Of a DNA stretch of 64,000 nucleotides, positions 49,875 to 60,754 are shown piece after piece. The notes beneath the pieces were generated by a model. The model ran no database searches and had not been told where the DNA came from. It was given only the letters and a program-made list of their open reading frames with translations. This DNA is from CAZNKU01 sp045541135 (lineage in GTDB: Bacteria; Bacillota; Clostridia; Monoglobales; Firm-18): contig JAZQIO010000088.1 in the NCBI GenBank assembly GCA_045541135.1, positions 1 to 64,000 on the forward strand. The letters run 5' to 3'. Position 1 is the stretch's first letter; every line of letters begins with the position of its first letter. Position numbers and translations under genes: made by a program.

Positions 49875-52800
49875 TTACTCAAATATTTTATGTGGTGCAA
49901 GTGGAACTGCTGTATTTAATGTATCCAGAAGGAATACCTTTGTTGTAACAGTTTCGCTATTTAAAGTATATTCGTAATCCACAAGCTTTTCGGTTACAGG
50001 CTTTATATGTTTATCACAAATAGCACCCTTGCTGTTATAACCAACTATAATAAGTGCAGGCTGCAGGCCGTAATTTTCATTCATTGAAGAAACTGAAGCC
50101 TTAACGGTTTTACCTGAATTTGTGGCACTAAGTGTCCACGAGCTTGGTGATACCACAGTCATTCCGTAAGTTCTTGTGAATGTGAATGTTCTGTTTGCAA
50201 CCTCTGTATCTGCAACTGTTCCTGTTGCTGTAAAGGTTATTGGTGTTGGGGCAGTAACCTTGGTAAGTAATTTACCGTTTACATCAATTATTGACGGGTT
50301 ACCGGAAGACCATGTTACACCTCTTATTGCAGGAATATTAAGACTACCGTCAACAAGCAATGGATTACCCGCATATAATTTTGCAGGTAGAGCATTTATT
50401 GAAGTAAAACGTTCATCCTCTGCCTTTTCAATTTCATAAATCTTAACATTTTTAATCCATACATAAGAACCTACACTGCTTGCATCCATGAATGTAAGCT
50501 GGAAGTCAGGCAGATATGTGCCCGGTTTTTCAGTCCATGTAACAACACCGTTAGTACTCTTTGAAACAACGTTATATGGGAAGTTCATAGCCTTTGGTTC
50601 AACTGCATCGTCTACAAAGACTGTGTATGTCTTATTAATTGTATCAAATACCACACGAAGCTTCCATTCTTCATCGGCATTGAAATTCTGAAGTCCTACA
50701 TTACCAACATCAAGTCGTATATTATCCTTTTGAGTATTTGCTGTACGGACAATATTCAGAGTATTTGTATATAGTCTGAAGTCAACAAAACTATTTACTG
50801 CTGCTGTAAGGTCGTCATTACTTGTACCAAAATTGAAGGATGAATATGTTGTCTTTACAGAACCGTTTTCCATACGTTCGGTATTTATATTCTGTTGGAA
50901 TGTAATATCAACAGCATATACACCTGACATAAGGTTTGTAGTTGTCTTAGTCTGATTTTCAAGATCCTCAATAATTCTTCCGAATCGGATACGACCTACT
51001 GCACGCGAAGTACTGTTTGGAGTAACACCATCTGCTTTATACGGAGCAGAAACTATGTTTTCAAACTTGATACCATCTTTACCCATATTTGTAGCTTTAT
51101 AATATGCATGCTCAGGAATGTAAACCTGCAAAAGTTCAGGATTTACTGCAGAGTCATATATTAAAGTACCTGCATGTGGGTCGACATCAGGTTCTTCAGG
51201 TGCAACAACACCATCAAAAGTGATTTTACCGTCTGTTACAGTAAATTCAAATTCTTCGCCATCATAAACTACCTTATTTGCAAGTGCCGCATTGAATGTA
51301 ACATCATTAAGTGCTGTAGCATCGCCGTCTTTTACAGAATAGTCAAGAACCTTATCATTAAGTACAAATGCAGCAGATGTTTCTTCTTTTGTCTGCATCG
51401 TGATATTTCCATTCTTAGAAACATAAGTACCGTTTACCATATATACAGATTTGATAAAGCCTGTTTCATATTCTTCAACAAGCAATGTCTGTGCATCAGT
51501 TTCATAGGCACCAACTTTAACAACATCTTTTAAACTTGCATCATTAAGATGGTAGTAAATGAAATTTCTTGATTCTTCTGTTGCTTTATTTGTTACAGTA
51601 AATTTAAAAGCATTTACCTGATTTTCATCATAAGTTGTTTTAATAGGAGTTGTTGTAACTTCAAAGTCTTCTCCAACATCCATTGGAAGAATAATTGTGC
51701 TGTATGTTGTTGTGCCTGCCTTTGTCTTTTTATAAACTGCCTTATGGCTGTCTATGAACTGACCTGAATCTTCGGAGTACAAAGTTTTAACGGTTGTTGC
51801 CTCATCTATTTCATCAGGCTTTACAGGAACAAGCATAACATTTGGCTCGTTTTCAAAGTTACTTCTTACAACCTTATTCTCATCAAATGTCATATTTGAA
51901 CCGGGGTACAAGTGCCAGTTTTGTGTATAAACATTTTCAGATGTGTCATCATTTGGAATAACGTAATCTGTTACAACAAATATTTTAGCATCTTTCAAGA
52001 ATGTTACACTACGCTGTGCCTGCTTTGAAGTTGTATATGCATCTGTTGAATATTCAATAAAGTCATAGTGCAGATTACTGTCGAAGCATTCTTCCTTACC
52101 GTCCTTATTGGGAAGGGTAGCAATTGCAGTTTTTATAGTCGGATCTATTGCATTGGTTTCCGGATCAAGATAATTTTTATAGTCGTTTACAGTAAGAATG
52201 TTGTGCTGTTGCGGACTTATCATATAGTTACGGATATTACCTGTAAGGATAGCACCGTAGCCCGGGTCTACAAGTAAGAACTTATCGTAAGCATACATTG
52301 CAACGGAAAGTGCATCCTTATGACCGTGCGAGCCTACCATTTTGTTTGTAAAGGACATTGCGACTGCGCCATCATCCCACGATTCACGCATAAATGTACG
52401 TAAGCCTACGGGATAGTTGGTTGTAGCATTTTCAGGCAACCAGCCCTTACTTCCCCCACTTCCCATATATGCTATAATCGGGTCACCCTCAAACAGATTA
52501 TTATACCATCTTGTAAAGGTTGATGAATTAGTTGAGTACGGATTTGTATTGTCACCAAGACCAAAACCTCCGCCACCGGGAGCTGACTGCTTGAAAAGTG
52601 ACATTACAAGGTTATAGATAACATTTTCCGTATTTGCGTTATATGGAGATTCTGCACCCAGATCTTGCATCATAGCATAAGGTGAACTGAATGTTCCCAG
52701 AATAGTGCTTGTATAACCCTGAGCAAGTTCAAGTGACATACCGTCTTCAAATACAAAGTCGTTTGTTACACGTTCGTTTTCTGATCTTGTGCATTCAAGC

Positions 52801-55250
52801 CAGTCATTGTATCTTGCAAATTCAGGATATCTTGCACATGTAGCATATACAGCACCTGTTGAATATGTAGCCCAGTTGTTGTAATGTTTTCCATATTCAT
52901 TATAATTCTTATATTCTGTTGCAAGCCACAGATGTTTTAAGAATGCGGTAAATCTGTTTGGAGTCATGTAAGGACTGTTTATAAGTCTTAATGTATCCTG
53001 AGCAATAGTTGCAATGTGACCTGAATTATCAAGTGAGTTCATAACATCAGGTTCAGTACCCAATGAATTTACAAGAGCCATATGCTGTCTTATAGTTGTA
53101 TAACCGTACTTTTCGTAGTTCGGCTCATATACAGGCTCGTTTGTTCTGCCTTTATCCTTTAAATATTCCATATAGCTATATAGGTCAGCAACTGAACCTA
53201 CTTCGCCACCACGGTGATAACCACAGGTTTTACCCTTAACAGATGTATTGTTAGATGTTACATAATCCCAACACATCATATCGTTTGCAGAGAAATAAAA
53301 ATGTTCGCTGAATGTATCAAAGCATACATATTCTTCCTGCCAACTACTGTCGCAATGCCAGTAAAGAAGCATTATTTTTTCCGGGTCAGAACCTGTATGT
53401 TCTGCTGTGATTTTTATATAAGCACTTTCAGCTTTTGAACCTCTTTTAAATTTGGAAATATCAAAACCTATGTACGCACGCTTCATTCTGTCATCATGGT
53501 TTCTGTGAACACCCGATTCTTCGGCAAGAAGTATTGTTTCACTGCCGTAATTGGTTTTTGAATACTGACCTGCCTGAATGTATGAGTCTTTTATAGCAGG
53601 GCATTCATGGGTAGTACCGTCTGAAAGTGTAACTACAAGCACCGGAGGTGTTGATGATTCTCTTGAATAAATACGCGCCTGATTTTTATACTTATCTATT
53701 GAACCAATCATAGTTGAAAAGCATGTGAATGAACCGATAGCTTCATTAAGTCGATTGGTTACATCAACTGTAACTTCACCTTTGTTCTTTGGAATAGTAA
53801 ATATGTTAATAGGGAATGAACTTATGTAACTTGTGGGGTATGCATTACGTGATAGATATTCGTACATTATTTTGTGATATGACTGATTTGCAACAGTCAA
53901 AGATGTCTGCTTTGTCGCCTTTTCATCAAAATGACGCTGGTAATAAGCCTTAAGCTCTACCTTTGCAGTTTCGTAATTGCCTGATTTTGCTGCTGCTTCT
54001 ACCTTTGCCATATCCGGGAAATCTGCATATCTGAAGTATGGATTTAATTCCCAGCTTCCCTTTGTGGCATTCCATTTACCAAAGAACGCTTCATCGGAAA
54101 TGTGCATAGGGTCATCGAAGATAGGATAACCGTCTTCAATTTCTCCGCGTTCAGGCATTGTATACCATTTTTCTTCATTACTGCTATTAGGATTAATTGT
54201 AGTTGTTACAGCAACCCTGTTGCTGATACCTGTAACATTCAGGTGATATGACGGTCTTAATGTAACAGTCTTACCGTCTGAAGTTTTACCTTCAATTTCA
54301 CAATAAATTTCAACATTAGTTGGATCTGATGCAGATTCTCTCTGTATTTTACCAAACTGATTCATAACATTATGATCTGAAGATATCCATTTAATACCCG
54401 GAACATCCCATGGTAGTGTAACATTTGTTGTTACATTATCAGGGTCAGCTACAAGGTTTTTAGGCAAGGTTGATAAAATAGCCTTGGTTTCTTCACTTAG
54501 AGTTATTTGTGAATCCCCATCTGTTTCTACAACAACAGAGCTTATATCCAGATATGAATCCTTAGCCATTCTTTCAAGGTTAGCAATTGTAAGGCTATCT
54601 ACAAACCCCTTGCTTGCCTTATTAGAATTAATATTCAAAGAAGTACCTGAAGCAATTGTAGAACCACCGTTAAGTTGAACAGTAAGTTCATCATTTACTG
54701 TGTCAATGTTTACAACCAAAGTATTTTCATTTCCGGTTGCATAAGACTTCAAACTACTGTTTTCCACTGTATTTCCCGACGCAGAACCCGAATTAAGCAC
54801 ACTGACCTTGTCCTCGTAAATTCTCAGGTTTACATATCCCGGAATTGACATATTATAGAAAGCATTTCCACTCAATGAAGAATTATTTTTTGTTTTGTAC
54901 TTAAATGTAATCTTTACATTTCCTGAAAAGCCCTGAGACATTATTACAGAATCCGTATCAGAAGATGTGAAATCCTGATAAAGACCAAGATAAACCGTAC
55001 CATCCCATTCTCCATTACTTGTTATACCATCATCCTTATAACGTTTTTGATCGTTCTGAGTAATTCTTACGCCGTTTCCGCTTTCAGAAAATGTTGCATA
55101 AGTATGAGCTGATGTCACCTCCCAATTAGAAAATGCCGAAAAATCAAATGTAGAAGTCGCAGCCTCTACTTTTTCAGGCATAACCGGAAGCATGGTAATG
55201 CACATTATTGCAACAATTACCAGACTTAATATTTTTTTATGTATTTTCAT
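49875..55250 (-). CDS. Giant secreted heparinase II/III-like polysaccharide lyase, copy 1
   Basis: This protein of about 1,791 residues is exported. A signal peptide (HKKILSLVIVAIMCITMLPV, cleavage after VEAA near 32) is followed by a LamG- or CBM-like region (about 35-250). An Ig-like module (255-345) and a heparinase-type N-terminal segment (WYTMPERGE to about 455) come next. A DNRLRE/CBM96-like module with YIQAGQYSKTNYGSETIL lies near 555-575, and an alpha-toroid spans about 700-960. A beta-sandwich carries GSHGHKDALSVAMYAYDKFL near 974-993, where the histidines suit a lyase metal or catalytic site. After about 1,385 come a second LamG-like region and a second Ig-like module (1,625-1,715). 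The C-terminus ends in a KVFLLDTLNTAVPL motif. A uronate-containing polysaccharide such as alginate is a candidate substrate. The start is the ATG at 55250; a GTG at 55256 overlaps the GGGGGTG site. Confidence 0.75.
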   Translation of the reverse strand: MKIHKKILSLVIVAIMCITMLPVMPEKVEAATSTFDFSAFSNWEVTSAHTYATFSESGNGVRITQNDQKRYKDDGITSNGEWDGTVYLGLYQDFTSSDTDSVIMSQGFSGNVKITFKYKTKNNSSLSGNAFYNMSIPGYVNLRIYEDKVSVLNSGSASGNTVENSSLKSYATGNENTLVVNIDTVNDELTVQLNGGSTIASGTSLNINSNKASKGFVDSLTIANLERMAKDSYLDISSVVVETDGDSQITLSEETKAILSTLPKNLVADPDNVTTNVTLPWDVPGIKWISSDHNVMNQFGKIQRESASDPTNVEIYCEIEGKTSDGKTVTLRPSYHLNVTGISNRVAVTTTINPNSSNEEKWYTMPERGEIEDGYPIFDDPMHISDEAFFGKWNATKGSWELNPYFRYADFPDMAKVEAAAKSGNYETAKVELKAYYQRHFDEKATKQTSLTVANQSYHKIMYEYLSRNAYPTSYISSFPINIFTIPKNKGEVTVDVTNRLNEAIGSFTCFSTMIGSIDKYKNQARIYSRESSTPPVLVVTLSDGTTHECPAIKDSYIQAGQYSKTNYGSETILLAEESGVHRNHDDRMKRAYIGFDISKFKRGSKAESAYIKITAEHTGSDPEKIMLLYWHCDSSWQEEYVCFDTFSEHFYFSANDMMCWDYVTSNNTSVKGKTCGYHRGGEVGSVADLYSYMEYLKDKGRTNEPVYEPNYEKYGYTTIRQHMALVNSLGTEPDVMNSLDNSGHIATIAQDTLRLINSPYMTPNRFTAFLKHLWLATEYKNYNEYGKHYNNWATYSTGAVYATCARYPEFARYNDWLECTRSENERVTNDFVFEDGMSLELAQGYTSTILGTFSSPYAMMQDLGAESPYNANTENVIYNLVMSLFKQSAPGGGGFGLGDNTNPYSTNSSTFTRWYNNLFEGDPIIAYMGSGGSKGWLPENATTNYPVGLRTFMRESWDDGAVAMSFTNKMVGSHGHKDALSVAMYAYDKFLLVDPGYGAILTGNIRNYMISPQQHNILTVNDYKNYLDPETNAIDPTIKTAIATLPNKDGKEECFDSNLHYDFIEYSTDAYTTSKQAQRSVTFLKDAKIFVVTDYVIPNDDTSENVYTQNWHLYPGSNMTFDENKVVRSNFENEPNVMLVPVKPDEIDEATTVKTLYSEDSGQFIDSHKAVYKKTKAGTTTYSTIILPMDVGEDFEVTTTPIKTTYDENQVNAFKFTVTNKATEESRNFIYYHLNDASLKDVVKVGAYETDAQTLLVEEYETGFIKSVYMVNGTYVSKNGNITMQTKEETSAAFVLNDKVLDYSVKDGDATALNDVTFNAALANKVVYDGEEFEFTVTDGKITFDGVVAPEEPDVDPHAGTLIYDSAVNPELLQVYIPEHAYYKATNMGKDGIKFENIVSAPYKADGVTPNSTSRAVGRIRFGRIIEDLENQTKTTTNLMSGVYAVDITFQQNINTERMENGSVKTTYSSFNFGTSNDDLTAAVNSFVDFRLYTNTLNIVRTANTQKDNIRLDVGNVGLQNFNADEEWKLRVVFDTINKTYTVFVDDAVEPKAMNFPYNVVSKSTNGVVTWTEKPGTYLPDFQLTFMDASSVGSYVWIKNVKIYEIEKAEDERFTSINALPAKLYAGNPLLVDGSLNIPAIRGVTWSSGNPSIIDVNGKLLTKVTAPTPITFTATGTVADTEVANRTFTFTRTYGMTVVSPSSWTLSATNSGKTVKASVSSMNENYGLQPALIIVGYNSKGAICDKHIKPVTEKLVDYEYTLNSETVTTKVFLLDTLNTAVPLAPHKIFE

Positions 55251-55273
55251 AAACACACCCCCATATATGCAAC

Positions 55274-55333
55274 ATTATATCATAAAACAAGATTAAAAAA
55301 AACTCGTAATATTACACAAATATTACACGTTTT
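55274..55333 (-). promoter_or_regulatory. Promoter region of lyase gene 1 with repeated ATTACAC motifs
   Basis: A minus-strand TATAAT (55274-55279) in the context TTATGATATAAT has no clear -35. Just upstream, AATATTACAC occurs twice in direct repeat between 55308 and 55329. The same TATGATATAAT context and an ATTACACAAA motif occur ahead of lyase gene 2. A shared regulator is likely. Confidence 0.5.
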
Positions 55334-55343
55334 TTTATGCAAA

Positions 55344-55372
55344 AAAACAGCACAGAAAATCTGTGCTGTTTT
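55344..55372 (-). terminator. Terminator of giant lyase gene 2
   Basis: A 13-bp stem AAAACAGCACAGA / TCTGTGCTGTTTT with a three-base loop is followed on the minus strand by seven T. It isolates the two lyase genes from each other. Confidence 0.88.
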
Positions 55373-55378
55373 AAATTA

Positions 55379-58300
55379 TTAATTGAAAATATAGTGTTTA
55401 TAAAGGGGAATAACTGTTGATATACCGTCAAACAAAAATACCTTTGTTTTAACTGTGCCGTTACTTACTGTATAAGTGTAATTTTCAAGTTTGCCCTTTA
55501 CTTCTTCTACCTTCTTGCCGATTAGCTTTCCCTTTGCATCATATTCGGCAATTACCATATAAGCAACCATTGAAGCATCGTCGGAAACATTTGTTACTGA
55601 TGCTGTAACTACGTTATCTGATTTCGAAGCTGTAAGCTTCCAAAGGCTTGGAACCACATTCATATTATACATTTTACTGAATTTATATGTACGTTTAACT
55701 TCTGTATCCGAAACAGTGCCTGATGCTGTAAATGTTATCGGGGTTGCTTCTGCCACCTTTGATTTAAGTACACCGTTTATTCCTATAAGGTCGGTATTTG
55801 AAGATGTCCATGTTACGCCGCTTAAAGCAGGTACGGAAAGGTTACCGAATACTGCATTTGGATTACCTTCCAGTAACTTTGCCGGCAATAAATTTATGAC
55901 ATTATAACGTTCATCTTCCTTAGATTCAATCTCATATATTTTTACATTGTTAATCTGAACATAAGAACCAACATTATTAGCCTTCATCAATGAAATCGCA
56001 AAGTCAGGAACTAAATTGCCCTTTGTATTGATATTATACGGAAAATTCATTGCTCCACGTTCCAGAACATCATTTACAAACACTGTATATGTTTTAGTCT
56101 CTGTATCAACAACAAGACGAAGTGTCCACTCCTTGTCTGCCTCAAAGTTCTGCATACTAACTTTATCGACATCGTTTCTTATACCGTCTGCCTGAGTATT
56201 TTCGTATCTTATAATGTTTACCTTTTCGGTATACAGACGAAATTCTATAAGCTGGTTTGAAAAACCGGATTTTAATGTTCCATCAGCATTTTCAGCAGCA
56301 AGACCAAAGTGCATAGTTGCGTATGTAGGCCAGTTTTTACCGTCTTCATTTACTCGATCAGTTACAATATTCTGTTGAATAGTCATTTCTATTGCATACT
56401 TACCTGACATAAGGTCCGTAACCGTCTTTGTATTATTTTCCTCATCTTCAAAAATACCGCTGAATCGAATTGAGCCTACGGCATTTCCTCCACCGCTTTG
56501 GGTGCTATCCGATTTAACACTTTCAAAACGGATTCCTCCGCCTTCCTGACCGATTGTATTTGTTGCCTTATAAAATTCATTGCTGTTGTTAAGGTATACA
56601 TTTAAAAGTTCAGGATTAACATCTGAATCGTACACCAGTGTACCTATATCAGGTGATGCTGTAACATCGATATCTTCCTTAACATCTGCAAATGTCATAT
56701 TGCCCTCAACAACTGCAAAGGGAACATTTTCTGTTTTATTGTATTTTACAGAAGTTGCAAGTGATGAATTTATAAGTGTGTTTTCAAGGACTTTTATATC
56801 ACGTTCGGAAGAATGGAAATCAAGCACACCATCCGTAATATTGAATGAAAGATTTGCCGCACTTCCGTCAACAGTTTTTATTATATTTACAGAACCTTTA
56901 TTTACAAAAGTACCGTCAACCATGTAAAGTGAAATAACATTACCTTCTGTATCTTCTTCCACCAAAAGAGTATTTGCATCTGTTGAATATTCGCCAACAT
57001 TTACTGTTGTCTGCAGTGATTCTTCATTTACATGGTAGTAATAGAATTTACTCTGTTCACCTGTAACTTCATTTTTAACCGTAAATGAGAACAAATTAAT
57101 ATTTTCGTCACTCAAAGCATTTGTAAGCTTTGTTGTTGTAACGTCAAAATTCTCACCAATATCCATTGGAAGAATAATTGTACTGAATACGCCATTACCT
57201 GTTTTGTTTCTGTAAAGCATACCCTTTTCACTATCGTTAATCTGTCCGCCGTTTTCAGAATACCAGGTACCGCGAACTTCTGTTTTATCAATGGTTGCAG
57301 GGTCAACAGGCACTATCATTACGTTTGGCTCATCTGCAAAATGACTTTCTATAACCTTTGTAGTAGGGTCTATTGTCATTTCCGCACCGGGATACAAATG
57401 CCAATTTTGTGCAAACTCATTTGTAACTGTTGTATCATTGGGAATGTGGTAATCTGTTACAATCCAGAACTTCTGATTTTTAAGGAACATTACACTTCGC
57501 TGTGACTTTTCGGTTGATGTATATGCAGGTGTGTTATATTCCACAAAATCATAATTATCGTTGCAATCAAAAATCATCTGTGTGCCGTCAACACTCTGTA
57601 CAGTATCATAGGATTCTGCACGAACATCGTTAATTACATAACCGTCTACAATGTAGTTTTTACTGTCGTTAACAGTAACCACATTATGCTGTTGCGGGCT
57701 TTTCATGTAGTACATTGTATTACCCGTTTGTACACTACCGTAGCCCTGATCCGTAAGCAGATATTTACCGTAAGCAAACATCGCTATTGAAAGAGCATCT
57801 TTATGACCATGAGAGCCAACCATTTTATTTGTCATTGCAAGCGCAAGAGCATTCTGCGACCAGTCGGAACGCATAACTGTTCTTTGTCCCGAAGGATAAT
57901 TGCTTGTGCACAATTCGGGTAACCAACCGCCTTTTCCTGCCATATAGGCAATTGTCGGGTCATCACTGAACAGGTAGTTGTACCATTTTGTAAATGTTGA
58001 TTTGTATGACCTATATGGGTCATAACCGTCACCCATATTAAAGCCACCAAAGTATGGACCGCTCTGATTAAACAAAGACAACACTATATCATGAATAATT
58101 TCTGTTGTTTTTTCACTGTAAGGCAATGGCTCGCCTGTAAGTTCGTATGTTGAAAACGGTGTTGCAAAAGTACCGAGAAGTGTACTGTGATAGTTATGCG
58201 AAAGCTCTAAGCACATACCGTCTTCAAATGTAAAGCCGTCGAAAACACGATCATTTTCTTTTTTTGTTTCTTTCGTCCATATATCGTGTCTTTCAAACTC

Positions 58301-60724
58301 CGGAAAACGTGCACACATATTATATACGGCACCTGTTGAGAATGTTGCAAAGTTATTTTTAGCTTTACCGTACCAGTTATAAACATGGTAGTCCGTAAGC
58401 AACCAAAGGTGCTTTAAGTAAGCTGTGAAAACCTCACCTGTCATATACTTACTGTTCATAAGTCGCAGTATATCCTGAGATACACCCGAAATATGTGTTG
58501 ACATATCAAGCTGATTCATAACATCAGGCTCTACGCCTATGGAATTTATAAGTCCCATATACTGACGAAGATATGTATAAGCATATTTTTCAGGATACTG
58601 TTCAAGTTCAGGATGCTGAACATAGTAACTGTACGAGGTTGCAAGTGTTGCAGGTTCCGTATCACGATGGTAACCGCACACCTTACCCTTTATTGTAGTT
58701 GAATTTGAAGTTACCCAATCCCAGCAATACATATCGTTACATGAAAAATACATATGGTCTACGAATGTGTTCCAGCAAACTTTATTTTCAAGCCAGCTGC
58801 TTTCACCAATCCAATATGCAGCCATAAGCTTTTCATCGTCTGTACCCGTATGACGTGCACGAAGTATAATTTTTGCATCTGTTATGGTATCGCTACGTTT
58901 TAGTCCCGACACATCAAAGCCTATGAACATTCTCTTTGTTCTGTCTTCAGGGTCCGCCCATGAGCCTGCCTCTTCTGCATACAAAACCGTATCTTTTCCA
59001 AAGTTTGTATTGCTGTACTGTCCGCCCTGAAGTGTGGCATCTTTTTCAACCGTAAATATTCTTTTCTCACCATTTACAGTAGCCTCAATAACAGGAGCGT
59101 AAGCAGATTCTCTTGAATATACCTCTGCCTGATTTCTGTACTTATCTACAGATGCAACAACCAATGTAAATATACCGTATGAGCCTTTTGCTTCATTAAG
59201 ACGGTTTGTTACATCAATTTTAACATCAGACCATTCCTTTGGAATGCTGAACATATTTATTACATAGTTACTTATAAAGTTTGTAACATAAGCATTTCGT
59301 GACATAAGTTGATACAGTGCATCATAATATTCTTTATTTGCATTACTTATGGAATTTACCGAAGAAACTCTCTCCGATGCCAATGTGCGATAGTATACCA
59401 CAAGTTCATCTTTTGCAGTTTCATAATCTCCTGCTTTGGCTGCAGCTTCTACCTTTGCCATATGGGAATAATCGGAATATCTGAAATACGGTTCAAGTGT
59501 CCATATTGATTTTGAGGAATCCCATTTTCCGAAAAATGCCTCATCGGTAATATAATCTGGGTCATCAAACATAGGATAACCGTCTTCTTCATTTCCGCGT
59601 TGTGGCATTGTGTACCATTTTTCGGTAGTGTCTGTTGCTCCCGGAGTAGGGTTTATAATGGTTGTATTTTCACTTCTTGATGTAACACCCGTAACATTTA
59701 ATGGATACTGAACCTCAAGTGCAAAAACTTTACCGTCTGTGGTTTTAACATCAAATGTACCTGAAATAACAACCTTTGTAGGATCAGTTTGTGATGTTCT
59801 GCTGATTCTGCCTGTTTTAGTCATAACATTTTTATCAGATGTTGACCATTTAATTCCTTCAATATGTGTCGGAAGTGTAATATTTTCTGTTACATTATTG
59901 CTGTCGGGAGCAAGGCTTGCAGGAAAACCATTAATAATTGTCTGTGTTACTTCATCAAACACAAATGTCGCTTCTGTATCACTTTCAACCTTAATTGAAG
60001 TGAATTTTAAATATGCACCCTCATTCATACGCTGCATATTACTTACACTGATGCTTTTAACACCGCCTGCACCTGCTTTGCCTGCAACTTTGTTTACGGA
60101 ATCACCTTTTGAAACATTGCCGTTATGCGTAACAGTTACATAGTCATTTACTGTATCAATCTCTATAACAACCTGCTTATCTGTACCTGCACCGCCGGCA
60201 GATTTAAGTGCCTGTGTTGACATTGTGGAATTATTAACACTGCTTGTATTCAAAACAGTTACATTACCATTATACAATCTTAAATTTATATAGCCGGCTA
60301 TATTCAAAGGGTAATATGAATTAGCGGAATCTGTTTCCGATTTTTGGTCTATAACATAATCTATCGTAATTTTAACATTACCTGTTGCACCGGGAGCAAT
60401 TATTTGCATACCACTTGTGCTATCAGACTTCAATATGGAATTTATATTTTTTATATATGTGCCGTCAAGTGTAGTATTTTTCTCTGTAGTTCCTTCTTTA
60501 TATGCCGTCTGCTTTGTCTGCAGAATTCTTACACCGCCTGTAGTTTTCTGAAAAGCCGCATGGGTAGGCTGTGTACTTATCTTCCAACCGAAATTATCAG
60601 AAAAGTCAGTCATTTCACCATAGTTTTCCTCCATTACGGTAGCAGCAAAAATATTCATCGGCAACATCGTTGCAATGAATACAACCATAAGCATTATAGA
60701 TAAATATTTTTTAATATTTTTCAT
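55379..60724 (-). CDS. Giant secreted heparinase II/III-like polysaccharide lyase, copy 2
   Basis: This 1,781-residue protein has a signal peptide (KKYLSIMLMVVFIATMLPMN then IFAA, cleavage near 28) and the same module order as copy 1. Shared parts include an N-terminal LamG-like region, an Ig-like module (FPASLAPDSNNVTENITLP) and WYTMPQRGNEEDGYPMFDDP. A DNRLRE-like module with LQGGQYSNTNFGKDTVLYAE is present, then the toroid and the SHGHKDALSIAMFAYGKYLL site near 970. The second LamG-like and Ig-like modules follow, and the C-terminus ends KVFLFDGISTVIPL. By eye about half the residues match copy 1, so the duplication is old and both copies are kept. Own promoter and GGGGGT ribosome site. No sortase motif or SLH module is seen, so how it stays near the cell is unclear. 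Confidence 0.75.
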   Translation of the reverse strand: MKNIKKYLSIMLMVVFIATMLPMNIFAATVMEENYGEMTDFSDNFGWKISTQPTHAAFQKTTGGVRILQTKQTAYKEGTTEKNTTLDGTYIKNINSILKSDSTSGMQIIAPGATGNVKITIDYVIDQKSETDSANSYYPLNIAGYINLRLYNGNVTVLNTSSVNNSTMSTQALKSAGGAGTDKQVVIEIDTVNDYVTVTHNGNVSKGDSVNKVAGKAGAGGVKSISVSNMQRMNEGAYLKFTSIKVESDTEATFVFDEVTQTIINGFPASLAPDSNNVTENITLPTHIEGIKWSTSDKNVMTKTGRISRTSQTDPTKVVISGTFDVKTTDGKVFALEVQYPLNVTGVTSRSENTTIINPTPGATDTTEKWYTMPQRGNEEDGYPMFDDPDYITDEAFFGKWDSSKSIWTLEPYFRYSDYSHMAKVEAAAKAGDYETAKDELVVYYRTLASERVSSVNSISNANKEYYDALYQLMSRNAYVTNFISNYVINMFSIPKEWSDVKIDVTNRLNEAKGSYGIFTLVVASVDKYRNQAEVYSRESAYAPVIEATVNGEKRIFTVEKDATLQGGQYSNTNFGKDTVLYAEEAGSWADPEDRTKRMFIGFDVSGLKRSDTITDAKIILRARHTGTDDEKLMAAYWIGESSWLENKVCWNTFVDHMYFSCNDMYCWDWVTSNSTTIKGKVCGYHRDTEPATLATSYSYYVQHPELEQYPEKYAYTYLRQYMGLINSIGVEPDVMNQLDMSTHISGVSQDILRLMNSKYMTGEVFTAYLKHLWLLTDYHVYNWYGKAKNNFATFSTGAVYNMCARFPEFERHDIWTKETKKENDRVFDGFTFEDGMCLELSHNYHSTLLGTFATPFSTYELTGEPLPYSEKTTEIIHDIVLSLFNQSGPYFGGFNMGDGYDPYRSYKSTFTKWYNYLFSDDPTIAYMAGKGGWLPELCTSNYPSGQRTVMRSDWSQNALALAMTNKMVGSHGHKDALSIAMFAYGKYLLTDQGYGSVQTGNTMYYMKSPQQHNVVTVNDSKNYIVDGYVINDVRAESYDTVQSVDGTQMIFDCNDNYDFVEYNTPAYTSTEKSQRSVMFLKNQKFWIVTDYHIPNDTTVTNEFAQNWHLYPGAEMTIDPTTKVIESHFADEPNVMIVPVDPATIDKTEVRGTWYSENGGQINDSEKGMLYRNKTGNGVFSTIILPMDIGENFDVTTTKLTNALSDENINLFSFTVKNEVTGEQSKFYYYHVNEESLQTTVNVGEYSTDANTLLVEEDTEGNVISLYMVDGTFVNKGSVNIIKTVDGSAANLSFNITDGVLDFHSSERDIKVLENTLINSSLATSVKYNKTENVPFAVVEGNMTFADVKEDIDVTASPDIGTLVYDSDVNPELLNVYLNNSNEFYKATNTIGQEGGGIRFESVKSDSTQSGGGNAVGSIRFSGIFEDEENNTKTVTDLMSGKYAIEMTIQQNIVTDRVNEDGKNWPTYATMHFGLAAENADGTLKSGFSNQLIEFRLYTEKVNIIRYENTQADGIRNDVDKVSMQNFEADKEWTLRLVVDTETKTYTVFVNDVLERGAMNFPYNINTKGNLVPDFAISLMKANNVGSYVQINNVKIYEIESKEDERYNVINLLPAKLLEGNPNAVFGNLSVPALSGVTWTSSNTDLIGINGVLKSKVAEATPITFTASGTVSDTEVKRTYKFSKMYNMNVVPSLWKLTASKSDNVVTASVTNVSDDASMVAYMVIAEYDAKGKLIGKKVEEVKGKLENYTYTVSNGTVKTKVFLFDGISTVIPLYKHYIFN

Positions 60725-60754
60725 AGACGTACCCCCAAAAACACATATATGTTT

